NCBI GenBank assembly: GCA_028697205.1
Contig: JAQVFO010000002.1
Location: 1 to 64,000, forward strand
DNA from: Candidatus Altimarinota bacterium
GTDB lineage: Bacteria > Patescibacteriota > Gracilibacteria > BD1-5 > UBA6164
Length of the DNA: 64,000 nt
Direction of reading: 5' to 3'
This document shows positions 1 through 10,942 of this stretch, piece by piece; position 1 is the stretch's first letter; every line of letters begins with the position of its first letter. The notes beneath the pieces were generated by a model. It made no database searches and was not told where the DNA came from. It worked only from the letters and a program-made list of their open reading frames with translations. Both the position numbers and the translations under genes were made by a program.

Positions 1-107
1 AGTGATATGAATGCTATACTTCATAGTATTGCTAGTATTGTTATTACTACTATTAGTTCTACTAGAGTGAAGGCTCTATATGACTTTTTTTGCATATATT
101 TTTTCAT
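1..107 (-). CDS. Type IV prepilin-like protein, N-terminal part (runs off window)
   Basis: Only the first 35 or so codons are inside the window. They encode a short basic leader followed by AFTLVELIVVITILAILG, the classic type IV prepilin cleavage site and hydrophobic N-terminal helix with the conserved Glu at +5; the residue before the cut is Ala rather than Gly. A glycine in this helix is encoded by TGA. Members are processed by PilD-type peptidase and assembled into pili or pseudopili in the inner membrane. The body of the protein is outside the window, so major pilin cannot be told from minor pilin. Confidence 0.8.
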
Positions 108-116
108 AATTAATAA

Positions 117-146
117 AGCACTAGGATTATAAATAATTCTAGTGCT
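117..146 (-). terminator. Stem-loop after ABC ATPase gene
   Basis: AGCACTAG (117-124) pairs with CTAGTGCT (139-146) around a 14-base AT loop. On the minus strand it is followed by a short T-rich run, so it probably ends the ABC ATPase transcript before the downstream prepilin gene; the T run is weak. Confidence 0.55.
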
Positions 147-192
147 TAGGCAAATATTTTAGGTTGACTATTTTTATAGGTATTTTTTTATT

Positions 193-909
193 CTATTTTT
201 TCTCTGCATTTTCAATTTTATCTATAAAAAACTTCTCAAGATTTTCTCAAATATCTTTTATCTTTTTTGATTCAACTATAATGTGTCATTTATGTATTAT
301 ACTTATCCTATCACACATACTTTCAGCATCAGCTAAAATATGAGTATTAAAAAATATAGTAGTTCCTTCATCTTTTAATTCTAAGAGTAAATCTTTAACC
401 ATTTTTCTACCAATAGGATCAAGTCAACTCATAGGTTCATCTAAAAACAAAAGTTTTGGTTCATTTATAATTGATTGAGCAAGTCATACTCTTTGAAGCA
501 TTCATTTACTATAATCACTAAGTCTCTTATCTGCTGACTTTTCAAGTCATACCTTTTTTAATAGTTTTTCAACTCTTTTTTCAAGCTCATCTTTTTCAAA
601 ATCATAAAATTTACCATTAAATCTAAGAAATTCTCTTCCTGTTAGATGTCTATATAAATAAGTATTTTCTGGCATAAATCATACTTTTTTCTTAGAATCT
701 AGTGTAAGTCATTTTTCTCAAAATACCTTTATTTCTCAATTTTCTGGTTCTATAAGACCCATAATACACTTCATAGTTGTTGTTTTTCAAGCTCAATTTG
801 GTCATAAAAATCAATAAATCTCTCATTTATCAACTTCAAAACTTACATCAAAAAGTATTTGGTTTCAATTCAAATATTTTTCAACATTTTTTAATTCAAG
901 TATTTTCAT
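193..909 (-). CDS. ABC transporter ATP-binding protein
   Basis: The 238-residue protein is a complete ABC ATPase: Walker A GPNGAGKTT at residues 36-44, a relaxed signature (SDYSKGMLQR, 131-140), Walker B with LLFLDEP at 153-159, SGLDP D-loop and a switch His in NTHIL. Several invariant glycines, including the second and third of Walker A, are TGA codons. It would power an export or efflux ABC transporter at the membrane (the closest subfamily by feel is the drug/Na+ export type with MGLIEPENG-like spacing). No permease gene lies downstream in the window, so the substrate is unknown. Confidence 0.9.
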
Positions 910-1106
910 AAAAATTATAAAATTAAATATATCAAATATAAATCATTTAAACTGATTTTTTAATGGGAGTATTTTATTTAAAATATTGTTTAAAACAAGT
1001 TTGATTTTATGATTTTTTTTATATAATCAAAATTAGAAATGTTAAATTTGAAATTTAAAATTCTTTTATTTAACATTTAATACTTAAAATTTAATACTCC
1101 AAAACT

Positions 1107-1652
1107 ATGTTAGAAAAAGCAAAAGAATGAATACATAAAGCTTTGCACCATTTAGAAATTGAATTTTCTAAACTACAAGTATGAAGAGCAAACCCTGCTA
1201 TGGTAGAAGATATAATGGTAGAACAATATTGATTAATGTGACCTATTAAAAATTGTGCTTGATTAACTTTACTTGATTCACAAACTATATCTATAAGTCC
1301 TTGGGATAAAAGTATGATACACAAAATTGCTAAAGCAATAACTGAAGAAAATATATGATTAAATCCACAATCAATGGCAGATAGTATACTTATAAAAGTA
1401 CCTGCATTAACTGAAGAAAGAAGAAAAGATGCTACAAAAATTGCAAAGAATATGGCTGAAGAAGCAAAGGTTTGAGTAAGAAATGCTAGATGAGATTCTC
1501 ACAAACTTATACAAAAAGCTAAAGAAGATAAAGAAATAAGTGAAGATGAGACAACTAATCTAGATAAAGACTTACAAAAACTAGTAGATGATGCAAACAA
1601 ACATATTGATGAAATGTTAAAGAAAAAAGAAGCAGATATAATGAAAATATAA
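1107..1652 (+). CDS. frr: Ribosome recycling factor
   Basis: The 181-residue product (family norm about 185) matches ribosome recycling factor from end to end: [16 protein letters not shown] near the N-terminus, the central [10 protein letters not shown] region, [11 protein letters not shown], and NARGDSHK preceding a Lys/Glu-rich helix. With EF-G it splits post-termination ribosomes. The start ATG follows an A-rich leader without an SD site. The gene stands alone and converges on the adhesin-like prepilin gene with a shared bidirectional terminator. Confidence 0.96.
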
Positions 1653-1662
1653 TTTAATAAAA

Positions 1663-1698
1663 AAATCCTTTAATTATAATTTAATAATTAAAGGATTT
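1663..1698. terminator. Bidirectional terminator
   Basis: A 15-bp perfect stem (1663-1677 with 1684-1698) flanked by A and T runs separates the convergent genes frr (+) and the gene ending at 1701 (-). It can work in either direction. Confidence 0.8.
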
Positions 1699-1700
1699 TT

Positions 1701-3494
1701 TTATTTATAACATTTGACTTCTTGTAATACTAGACTACTATCCATATCTGTTCAATTTCCATCAAATCATGCAATATCTTTTATTCTACATCAATATCAA
1801 TAATCAGTTGTAGTTGATACCCTTGAGTAATATGATTGTCATTTAATATTTGTACAGTAATATGCTGCAAGCGCATCAGGAGAATACATAGCTCTTCAAT
1901 CTATATAACAATCGTACCAAAACAGAAAAAGTATTACTCTTTGTCAATATGTAGGATATGAATATGTGTAAAGAATATGAGATCAACAATTTACACTAGA
2001 TCATCAATATAATCAGCTACAAGTCCGAGTCCATGGTCATGTTCATGATACTGCAGAAGGATTTCATATACTACATAATCATGATGCAGGAGCAGAAGTA
2101 AAATATCATCAATTAGACGTTCAACATACTCAATTCTCCGGCATATGCTCACAAAGAGTTCAATTCCAAAAATAATTGTTTGAACATATAAAAGTACAAG
2201 TTCATGGAATATTATTATAATTCCATACCCAACTATTTACAGGTTCCCATCAAGTTCATGACCAAGTTTGAACCCGTGACCCTGTAACAGATGTATCAAT
2301 TGAATTTGCAGGAAGAGCTCATCAACATAACGCAATTTGTGTATTTGGAATACATTGAGGAGCTGGAGATGTAGTCCATACGTTATTAAATGTATAATTT
2401 GTTCAACAAGTTCAAACTCAATTAATGCTATCAAGTTTTGTAATTGTTCAATTATTACATTTATATGTAAATGTTGATGTTAAAGTTCAACTAGAATATG
2501 AAGTTCAAAATAAATTTAATCACGTTCTTAATTCTGTTAATCAATGATTAATAATATCTTGTGGATAAACATCATAAGTTCTAGTTTTATGAACATCAGT
2601 AACAGGAACAGAACATGCTACTCAACACATTGTTCAATCCCAAGTATATCAAGGTTTACAATTCCAAGTACATATTCATGGAGTATCTGACCATCACCAA
2701 TTATAACTAGGAGATTCAGATGTAGCTGTACTCTCAGCATTTGTATCATATATTTGTCATCAACAAACTTGAACAGTTCAAGTTCAATATAATGCTGTTT
2801 GTTCTGATTTTGTTAATTCAATAATTTTATTTCATACAGTTATATTATCAATAGATGAAAATTCTAATTCATTATTTATAATTAAGTTATATGTTCCAAC
2901 TAAAGTTCATGTAAAATTTATATATCATATAGATGTAACATTTGGAACTTCTTGTATAGGATTATTTGTTGTTTTATCAATTACTACTCATAATTTATCT
3001 CATAAAGTATATGGAATTCTATCTTTATACCTAGTTCATTCAGCCATAACACCATCAATTAACTTCGCAACTTTATTATTACTTTTTTCTAGATATGACA
3101 TTAATTGAAAATACTTCTTATTCTTTGTAATATAATAAGTATAATATTTTTGATCTTTTGGATCTTGAGTGGTATCTAATTTTCATTTATAATCCAAAGC
3201 TCATAAAACTGACTCTCATATATATCATTGATATGCTACTGTAATTCAGTTTACTCTAACTTCTACATAATTATCAGGTAATGGTAATTCATGATTAGTT
3301 TTAAAATATCTTATACTATCATTGAGTGCACTTATTTGGCTAATTCTATATGCATCTCTTGAATCTACCATATTTGATGTAAAGAAATAAAATCATATCA
3401 TAGGTAATAATACGATTATTGTCATAACAACTATCAATTCGACCATCGTTACTGCTTTTTTATTTATTGTTTCTTTATTTTTAGCTCCTTGCAT
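1701..3494 (-). CDS. Large prepilin-like protein with Cys/Trp/Gly-rich C-terminal region (possible pilus adhesin)
   Basis: This 597-residue protein begins with a prepilin signal (AVTMVELIVVMTIIVLLP, Glu at +5, Ala before the cut) and a normal pilin-like first 200 residues. The rest is rich in Cys, Trp, Asn, Thr and Gly with repeated patterns such as CKPGYTWDGTMC, CSNNYFWNGTLC and GPWTRTCSG followed by GGSSVNC. Such disulphide-bonded modules are seen in large CPR surface proteins. Very many of its glycines are TGA. Most likely it is a minor pilin carrying a binding domain exposed on the cell surface or pilus tip; no ligand can be inferred. Family-level function is established for the N-terminus only; the adhesin role is inference. 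Confidence 0.75.
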
Positions 3495-3666
3495 ACGTTA
3501 TTATTTTTATAAAATTTTTAACATTTTATCTTTTATATAATTTTAGTCAATAAATATGAATTGACTTTTAAATTTTTTATCTATTTTGAAATAAAAAACT
3601 AAAAAAAGTTGAAATTTAAAAAATATCATTATAATAACAAAAATTTTTAAAAATTAATATATACAT

Positions 3667-3846
3667 ATGGCAAAAGGAAAAAGAACTTATATAGGGTTAT
3701 ATAGCGAAGAAACAGGTAATCTTTGTTATGTTACAAACATCCAAAAGAAAAATTTTGGGCAATGAGAAAAACTTACTTTAAGAAAATATAATAAAGTAAC
3801 TAGAAAACATGAAGTTTTAAAAATGAAAGAAATTAAAAAAGGATAA
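3667..3846 (+). CDS. rpmG: 50S ribosomal protein bL33
   Basis: The 59-residue product starts MAKGKRTYIGLYSEETGN and ends in KLTLRKYNKVTRKHEV, the bL33 pattern in its zinc-free (Cys-poor) form. It binds near the ribosomal E site. Glycines use GGA, GGG and GGT, with a single TGA. No SD is seen before the ATG. The stop codon is built into the terminator stem that follows. Confidence 0.92.
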
Positions 3847-3866
3847 TCGAAAGATTATCTTTTTTT
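3842..3866 (+). terminator. rpmG terminator overlapping its stop codon
   Basis: GATAATC (3842-3848), GAAA loop, GATTATC (3853-3859), then a run of nine or more T. The TAA stop of rpmG lies in the left arm. Confidence 0.85.
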
Positions 3867-3872
3867 TTATTC

Positions 3873-5237
3873 CTAAATTTTATTAACTATTTTTCTAAAC
3901 CATAACTTATCTCAAAATAAATAAGTTAAATCATAATGTGCTCTCTCTAAACTAATTCATCTATCAATATTTTCATCTCTTACCTTTCAATTTTTTAAAA
4001 CATCTTCAATTAAGGCTATCTTTTCAGCATAATTTCTTCATCTTGTTGGAAATTTAACAGTATTTAGATTTTTAAACTTAGAAAAAAATAAATAACTATA
4101 TAAATTAAGATTATCACTTTTTGCATAAAAATTCTTTACTTCCAATGCTTTTAACTTTGTTTCTCATCCAATCTCCTGTATTTTTTTAGATAAATATAAA
4201 ATTCAAGATTTTACAGAATTATCTAATTCACGTTTTAAAGATAATAGCTCATCTTTTTTAACATCTAAATTAAGTGTTAAAACATAATTTAATCATTTTA
4301 AATAATTAATTATATTTTGATTATGCTCAGAACAAATAGGTTTTAGTGCATCAAAAAATAAATCTATTCTATTCCTTGAATTATAAATTATATTAACCAA
4401 TCTCTCATTTATTTCACCTTTATCATCAATTCATAAATCAAGTTTTTGAAGTAAATCTAAAATTTCTTCATACAAGTTCAAATAATTATCATTAAAATCA
4501 TTAATTTTTTCTAAATTTGATGAGTAAGAATTAAGAATAATTTTTTTATAATCTGCCTTAAATTTCTTTTTTATTATTAAATCATTTACAACTACAGTAC
4601 AGATATCCTTACTTCAATATTTATGTTCAGCGAAACAAAGTCAATTGTTGTACCTACAAAAATCTCACTCTCAAAAAACCTCAAAATTTACATCTGGAAA
4701 TTCATTTAAAAATTCTTCTATTTCTTTTAAAGTTATTTCTCTACTTAAGATTATTTTATTGATTTTATAATTTTCTAGAAAAAACCTTATTGCTTCTTTG
4801 TTATATACTGCTAAAATTGTAGAAATATTTACTTTTCCTTTGTAATTAATTGATTTTAAATATTCTAATATATCAATATTTCAACAAATTATACCATCAA
4901 CTCAAATCTCAATAAACTCCTCAATCATCTTTTTTATAAGTGGAAAAGTTTCAGAAGTATAATACCAAGCGTTTAAGTTGGCAAAAATTTCAAGATTATA
5001 TTTATGTACTTCATCAACTATTTGTTTCAAGGTATCATAATCAGTAATTTGTTCATGTTCTGCAAATCTTCCATTTGGACTAACCTCAAATCAAAATTTT
5101 TCATACCAATATGATGGATTATATCATGTAAAAAACTCTCATGCTCAAGAATCTACCATAGATTTTATATAATCTCATACATCTTTAGCATTTTTTCATT
5201 TTGAACTAAATCATAAACCAACTATTTTTTTGAACAT
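3873..5237 (-). CDS. Peptidase U32 family protein
   Basis: The 454-residue protein has the U32 TIM-barrel layout: N-terminal KIVGLGFSSKGKNAKDV, a GAGEFFTGYNPSYW segment, a PNGRF-like loop, VDGIICGNID and the FGEGDFCRYNNGLC Cys-containing motif. U32 proteins include RNA-modifying enzymes (RlhA, TrhP) and UbiU/V partners that use Fe-S clusters, as well as proposed proteases. Which activity this one has cannot be decided from sequence. The C-terminal 150 residues are less conserved. It is a single-gene unit on the minus strand. Confidence 0.75.
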
Positions 5238-5320
5238 TTTTATTTGTTAAATAACTACTTTATAGATTTTATGTTATTTTCATAAAAAATAAAATTTTTT
5301 ATAAAAATAACATAAAAAAA

Positions 5321-5340
5321 ACCTTGATTTTCATCAAGGT
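5321..5340 (-). terminator. rpsU terminator
   Basis: ACCTTGAT/ATCAAGGT stem with a four-base loop; on the minus strand it is followed by a run of T (A run at 5314-5320). It ends the rpsU transcript. Confidence 0.8.
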
Positions 5341-5346
5341 AATTTT

Positions 5347-5547
5347 TTAAAAGTAAACTTTGTTACTTAAAGATCTATAATGTCATCTAACGATTGCAAT
5401 TTCTCTTCTCTTTCTTTCGCTAAGATTTCTAGTTACATATCTTTCTGCTTTAAGTTTGTTTGAGATTCTAGATTGAAAAAATAATTTTTTATATCTTAAA
5501 ATTAATTTTTCGCTAGATTCCCCTTCATTTCTTATTGCATATATCAT
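5347..5547 (-). CDS. rpsU: 30S ribosomal protein bS21
   Basis: A 66-residue basic protein with the bS21 pattern: NEGESSEKLILRYKKLF, then a basic helix with LSERKRREIAIVRGH. bS21 sits at the platform near the anti-SD region of 16S rRNA. Unlike most genes here it has a clear SD-like AAGGGGG about nine bases before the ATG (5557-5563 on the plus strand), which is notable because bS21 loss is linked to anti-SD changes in other lineages. A possible promoter (TTGACA, minus strand near 5641) lies upstream. Confidence 0.85.
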
Positions 5548-5720
5548 GGAATCTATCCCCCTTAAAAGTTATGGAAAATTAAGTTATTCACTATAATTTC
5601 CGAATAAATAAAGTAAATAGATTTTATTTATATTTTTTTTTTGTCAAGTTAAAAATTTTTAATATATTATATATATGAAAAAAGAGTAAAATTCTGTAAA
5701 CTATAATATAAAATTTAAAA

Positions 5721-6065
5721 ATGAAACAAGAAAGATTAAATAAATTAGAAGCTGTTGCACAAGAATTATTATCAAGAATTATTTTTGAAGAAATTGAAGA
5801 TAGTGAAAAAATATTTTGAATAATTACAATTTTATGAACAAAGATAAGCCCAGATTTGTCTTATTTAGATGTTTATATAAGTTCATTTAAGAATAAAGAA
5901 ATATTAGCTCATACTCTAGCTAGACATTGATATGACATTCAAAAAAGAATAAATAAGGAATTACCTATCAGAAAATTACCAAAAGTAAGATTTAGATATA
6001 ATGATGAATGAGAAGTAGCAGGAAATATAAACAAATTAATAAATGATCTTGAAATAAAAGATTAA
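5721..6065 (+). CDS. rbfA: Ribosome-binding factor A
   Basis: A 114-residue protein with the RbfA KH-like fold pattern: leading helix KQERLNKLEAVAQELLSRII, central LSYLDVYISSF and the RKLPKVRFRYNDE motif near the C-terminus that is diagnostic of the family. RbfA assists 16S rRNA 5-prime end maturation in late 30S assembly. It lies 43 bases before the FtsQ-like gene, probably in one transcript. Confidence 0.9.
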
Positions 6066-6108
6066 GAAACTTATATTTTATGTTCCAATTCTAATATTTC
6101 AAATAATT

Positions 6109-7092
6109 ATGTTTAAAAAAATCAAAAAATACATAAATTCAAAAATTAGTAATAAGAGATTTAAACGATCTATAAAAAAAGAAAAAAGAAAAATATTTAT
6201 AGATGATTTAAACTATGAAAAAAAATTTAAAAAAAGAAAAAAAATTGTATTAAATTTCCCAAATTTTTCAGAATTTTTCAATAAACAAAATCTTAAAAAC
6301 TTCTATATTTGATTATTTTTATTTTTAACAATTTCTTTGATTATTATATTATTTAGTCCTCTACTTAATATTCAAAAAATCGAAATAGAAACAGACAGTT
6401 CATCAAAAAACCTTATAGATTTAAATATTGCATATAAATCAGTAGATAGTTTTAGAAATAAAAACATATTATTACTTAGTCAAAGTGAAATATGAAATAG
6501 TATAATAAACTACCAAAAGAATATAAATAAAATTGAAATTAATAAATATTTCTTTTCGCCAAAAATTACAATAAAATTATACTCATATGGAGCTATATAT
6601 TATACAATTATAAGTTGAAAAAAATATTTAATTACAAAAAATTGAGTATTTATACAAACAAATAACAAAGATTTAAATGGACTAAAAGAAATAAACATTG
6701 AATTATCAAATAATTATAATGATTTGTATGACTATAAAAAAATCTTACAAGAAAAGTATACAGATAAAATTATGTCTATAGAAAAAGAGATAAGCCAAAA
6801 TATTGTATGATTACAAATAAAGAAAATTTATTACTTTGAAAAGGAAAGAGAAGTACATTTTGATATAAATAATAATATAAAACTAATTTTTGATATAAAT
6901 ACAGATGATACAGAAGAACAAGTAAAAAAACTAGCTATATTTAATAAAGAACATTTAAATATAGCACAAACAAATACTATATTTTACATAGACTTAAGAG
7001 TTCCAAATAAAATATATTATTGTGAAACTGAAAATATCTTAATATGTGAGAAAACCCTGCAATCAATCTATAATCTATATAAAAATAGCTAA
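6109..7092 (+). CDS. FtsQ/DivIB-like cell division protein
   Basis: The 327-residue protein has a very basic cytoplasmic N-terminus (first 65 residues), one membrane helix (about 69-85), then a POTRA-like segment (LLNIQKIEIETD... NKYFFSPKITIKLY) and a C-terminal FYIDLRVPNKIYY motif typical of FtsQ/DivIB. These bitopic proteins link FtsB/FtsL to the divisome. Overall identity is low so the call rests on architecture. Its position after rbfA is not diagnostic. The stop codon lies inside a strong terminator. Confidence 0.7.
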
Positions 7093-7116
7093 ATCAAATT
7101 GATTTAGCTATTTTTA
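7081..7116. terminator. Bidirectional terminator spanning two stop codons
   Basis: AAAAATAGCTAAATC (7081-7095) pairs with GATTTAGCTATTTTT (7101-7115). The stem contains the TAA of the FtsQ-like gene on the plus strand and its edge touches the stop codon (7114-7116) of the convergent minus-strand gene. Confidence 0.88.
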
Positions 7117-7638
7117 TATAGATTTTTTAATTCATACTATAAGTCATCAAGTTTCTGCATCTTTAAAATAAAGTTTATTTACTAAATTTGTAATAATCAA
7201 AAATAATCACCTTCACCTTATTGATGAATAATCTCTAAATCATTTTAAAATTTTCTCACTTTGTAGTTTTTGCATTTCTTTAGCTCACTTATGATATTTT
7301 CATTTTCAAGTATCCTCAACTTCTACTGTTAACTCGCGTGTTTTTCATTTTTTAGATAATAAAATTCTCATTTTATTCACATCTCCTTTCAAACTACCAT
7401 ATTCAATAGCATTATTATTTAGTTCATCAGCAATTAAAATTATTTTAAATTTTGTTGAAGCATCAATTCATAATTGATCACATAAGAAAGCAACAAAACT
7501 CCTAATTGCAGATGTTGTAGAAAAATCAGACTTATATAATAACTCCAGACAATATTCTTCTGAGTTTTTTATTTCATTTGTTATTTTTTCTTTATCTAAT
7601 ATAGATAACTCTAAAATATCTGTAACTATTTTTTTCAT
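7114..7638 (-). CDS. RsbW-like HATPase (anti-sigma / serine kinase fold)
   Basis: A 174-residue GHKL ATPase without a sensor domain. The N box ADELNNNAIEYGS, the G1 box VEDTGKG and the G2 box GRGLFLI are all present. This is the size and layout of RsbW/SpoIIAB-type kinases that bind sigma factors or phosphorylate STAS-domain antagonists. No sigma factor or STAS gene is next to it, so its partner is unknown. The downstream PP2C-like gene at 22378 could be a distant functional relation, which is speculation. Confidence 0.78.
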
Positions 7639-7718
7639 TTATTATTTTATAAAAATAGTTTTACTCTCATTATATATAATATAATAATTTTTTGTAAAAA
7701 TCAAAAAAATCAAAAAAA

Positions 7719-7739
7719 AACTCTTGTTAAACAAGAGTT
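7719..7739 (-). terminator. HU gene terminator
   Basis: AACTCTTGT/ACAAGAGTT hairpin followed on the minus strand by ten T (A run 7709-7718). Confidence 0.85.
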
Positions 7740-7755
7740 TTTTTTAAAGTAATAA

Positions 7756-8028
7756 TTATCTAACATCTTCTTTAAGAGTTTTACCAGCTCTAAATACTGG
7801 AGATTTCATAGCAGGAATTTTGATAGAAGCACCAGTTCTTGGATTAACACCATTTCTAGCAGCTCTTTTTGATACTTTAAAAGCACCAAAACCAGTTATA
7901 TTTACTTCTCTTCCAGCTTTTAATTCAGCAGTAACAACTCCAATCATAGAAGTTAAAGCTTTAGATACAGCATCTTGACTAAGACTAGCTTTAGCAGCAA
8001 CTGCTTTAATAAAATCTTGTTTTTTCAT
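7756..8028 (-). CDS. hup: HU-family DNA-binding protein
   Basis: A 90-residue HU/IHF protein, the usual family length. The signature GFGAFKVSKRAARNGVNPRT covers the DNA-wrapping beta arm with the intercalating Pro, and the C-terminus ends KSPVFRAGKTLKEDV. It compacts and bends DNA as a dimer. All of its glycines use GGN and none uses TGA, in contrast to nearly all neighbours, which suggests selection against TGA-Gly in an abundant protein. It is a monocistronic unit with its own terminator. Confidence 0.96.
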   Translation of the reverse strand: MKKQDFIKAVAAKASLSQDAVSKALTSMIGVVTAELKAGREVNITGFGAFKVSKRAARNGVNPRTGASIKIPAMKSPVFRAGKTLKEDVR

Positions 8029-8135
8029 AGTTTTTAGTTAGTTATAAAATAAAAACATCTAGAATATAACAGATAAAAAAAGAATTTCAAGTTTTTTTTA
8101 TACTTTTTTTGCAAAAACTAGGCATTTCTAGAAAA

Positions 8136-8942
8136 TTAGTTACTATAAATTGAGTATTTTAGAATACCTAAATACTCAGTATTGTCGTATTTTATGCTAA
8201 GATTTTGCTTATAATCCCCAATTTTACCAGAAACAGATATTTCTGTTCTCGGCTTTGTAAAAAAGTTTCATTTTCAGTCTAAAACATAATTAATAGGAGT
8301 TGTATCACTAGAATTAAATAAAACTAAATAATTGAAATTATTTTTATTTTGATTTAAAAACCAAGATATACTCTTTTCTTCAACAGAGAAATTTAAAGAT
8401 TCATCTAATTCTTTTAAAATTCATATAGTTGTACTATTAGAAAATCATCATACTCATGATAATCATCAACTTGCACTAATAATATTCCATGAAATATCAC
8501 CTGGATTACCTGAAGTTAAAATTAACGACATATCAACAAGTCATCAACTTCACGTATCATCAGTGTAAAATAAAGGAATAATATCATAAGATAATAAGCC
8601 TAAATTTCATTCATATGTTTTTACCTTAGAATTTATATCATAAGAGATTAATACATCTCTTCATCACTTATAAGTTCAATCTAGTGAAAGCATAGTTGAT
8701 TCTCATTTTGATTTATCTATATCTAATTTATTATAGTATGCATATCAATTTGATTTTATTTTTAACATTGCATATTCTCATGCTCATTCAGCTCAATAAT
8801 AAGCTTTTAAATAATCACCTCTTCATCTATTATCATTTAGTTCTACTAAAACTAATTTAAATATAGCAGAGGTAAGCACAAATAAAAATCCTATTATAAT
8901 TATAGCGATAAGTATAGAGTATCATTTATTGTTATTTAACAT
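8136..8942 (-). CDS. PilX-like pilus assembly protein
   Basis: The 268-residue protein opens with MLNNNKGYSILIAIIIIGFLF, a type IV pilin-like leader and helix lacking the Glu at +5, as in PilX-type minor pilins. The remainder is a predicted secreted Gly/Ser-rich domain with no recognised motif. It is the last gene of the minus-strand pilus cluster, 16 bases after the PilW-like gene, so it probably belongs to the minor pilin complex that primes pilus assembly. Confidence 0.65.
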
Positions 8943-8958
8943 AGTAAAGTTTTAAGAT

Positions 8959-9558
8959 TTATTTTATTTTTAAATATCTCTCACTTAAAGTTGTTTGAAT
9001 ATTTAACTCATTAAACTTAATTAGATCAGTTTTTATTCATTTTCAAGCCATAGGTTTCATTACAAAATTTATTTGTACTTTTGGAATCAAATTTGAAAAT
9101 ACTGTAAAATTTAATTTTTCAATTTTAACAGATGAATTTGATAACATTTTTCAGTTCATAACTATAAAACATTGCTCTTTAACTTCATCACAATCAGATA
9201 AATTAGCTTTTATAAAACTTCCTGGTGATATAATATTTCTCTTTGCTAAATAATAATGATTATCTCCTACCCACAACTCAGTTCAAGTAGAAAATTTTAA
9301 AGCAGTATCTTTACATCATTGTGTAATTCATCAACCACATTCTTTTATATCATTTTTTCTTAAATCCTCTGCAATATTCTCAATAACATTTTTTGAATTC
9401 TCTTGTAATGTTCTATTTATATCTATTTTTAATGATACTTCAGAAGAATTAATAAAAATTGATATAACTGAAACCATCATTATAGAAAATATAGTAATAG
9501 CAACTATAATCTCTATTAAAGTGAAGGCTAAATTAATTTCTGATTTTTTATTTTTCAT
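8959..9558 (-). CDS. Type IV prepilin (PilW/PilJ-like minor pilin)
   Basis: A 199-residue prepilin: leader ending NLA, then FTLIEIIVAITIFSIMMVSVI with Glu +5. The body has a Cys pair region (KECGGGITGGCKD) and a second Cys pair further on (DCDEVKEQC), the usual disulphide of minor pilins. Ala precedes the cleavage site. Located between PilX-like and PilV-like genes in the same orientation, it fits a minor pilin operon. Confidence 0.75.
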
Positions 9559-9585
9559 TTATTTAAAATTTAGCATTTAAAATTT

Positions 9586-10224
9586 TTATAATCTCTTATA
9601 GTCAGCAATTATTGTTGTTAAAAAAGTATCATGATATCATCTATTATACCATATTACTTTTGATGTAACTTTATATGCATTATTAACAACTACATCAATT
9701 CATCATGCATTTTTATATTTTAATTCTTCAAATTTTACATATCTATAAAATCATGATTTTCTGAGTCAAGCAGAAATACAGTTAGAATTATATACATATT
9801 TATTTGAATTATCTAAACACAACTCATAGTTTTTCATTTTTGTTGTTATAAGTGATGGTCATTCTCCAAAATCTACTATTTTATCAAGTTTAACAGAAAA
9901 ACTTGTTGTTACATTAGAAAAATTTGGAGAAACTTTATAATAAACTCAAGTTTGTATTAAATTCACTGGTAAAGTGTAATCTGTTACTAAATTTGGATTT
10001 AAGGAATCCCATCTATGTAAATTTTCATAGTTTGAGTCTCTTAAATTTTTTACTAATTCTAATCATTCTCTTGCTAAATTTGTGGCTATAATCTGATTTT
10101 TATTATAATCATTTAAATTTATGCTTGATGAAATAATTAAATAAATAGAAACAAGTCATAATGAAAATATAAATATTCATATAATTATTTCTATTATTGC
10201 TACTCATGATTTATTTATTTGCAT
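9586..10224 (-). CDS. Type IV prepilin (PilV-like minor pilin)
   Basis: A 212-residue protein starting MQINKSGVAIIEIIIGIFIFSLG, a prepilin leader with Gly before the cut and Glu +5, followed by the PilV-typical stretch NQIIATNLAREGLELVKNLRD. The C-terminal domain is unassigned. It sits 30 bases after the FimT/GspH-like gene. Gly at the cleavage site is encoded by TGA. Confidence 0.75.
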
Positions 10225-10254
10225 AACTTAATGCTTAATGATAAAATTCTATTT

Positions 10255-10833
10255 TTAATAATCAACAATATTAGTTGTTGTAATGTATTTTATATCCTTA
10301 CTTAAAGCAGCAGATGAAGTTCATTTTAAAGAGATATTTACATCTATTTCATCTCAAGTAAAAACTTTTTTTCATGGAGTAGCATCCCAATAATAATAAG
10401 ATCAACTTCAGGTAATTGCTTGAAATAAAAACAAAAATTTCTTCTTAGAACTTACATCGTTTAATTGAACTCATTTTGAAAAATTAATTTCCTTTAATAA
10501 TTTTTTCTCTGGTAGAGATATTAAATCTACAGATGGAATATCTAAATCATATGGATATGAAAAAAAACTTATTTTATCTGAAGTAGAAGTATCAAAATAA
10601 ACTCAAACAGAAACATTTCAACTACTAGAATCAAGTCAATTTATAGCCATGTTTCTAGCATTATATAGTGCTTGAGAAATATCTTTTGAAGTCAGTCTCA
10701 GATTCATTTTATTTTGATAATAAGCAAAGTTTAAATATGCTGCTCAAGTTACAATCATAAAAATAGTTATAGCAACTATAAGCTCAATAAGAGTAAATCA
10801 TTTTTTAATTATTTGCTTTTTGATATTGACCAT
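10255..10833 (-). CDS. Type IV prepilin (FimT/GspH-like)
   Basis: A 192-residue prepilin with KKGFTLIELIVAITIF, the Gly before the cut being a TGA codon, then LTSKDISQALYNARNMAIN, a pattern of GspH/FimT pseudopilins in which the second helix is followed by a beta-rich domain. First gene of the minor-pilin block, separated from pilC by a terminator hairpin, so it probably has its own promoter. Confidence 0.75.
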
Positions 10834-10838
10834 AAATA

Positions 10839-10874
10839 AAAAGATATATAAATTTCTCAAATTATATATCTTTT
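10839..10874 (-). terminator. Terminator between pilC and the minor pilin block
   Basis: AAAAGATATATAA (10839-10851) pairs with TTATATATCTTTT (10862-10874). On the minus strand it follows pilC and is flanked by T-rich sequence directly before the FimT-like ATG, implying attenuation or separate transcription of the minor pilins. Confidence 0.65.
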
Positions 10875-10942
10875 TTTCTTTATTCAAAATATTTTTTACC
10901 TTTACTTTTGCAATTATATAACCTATTCTTATACCTAAAATT

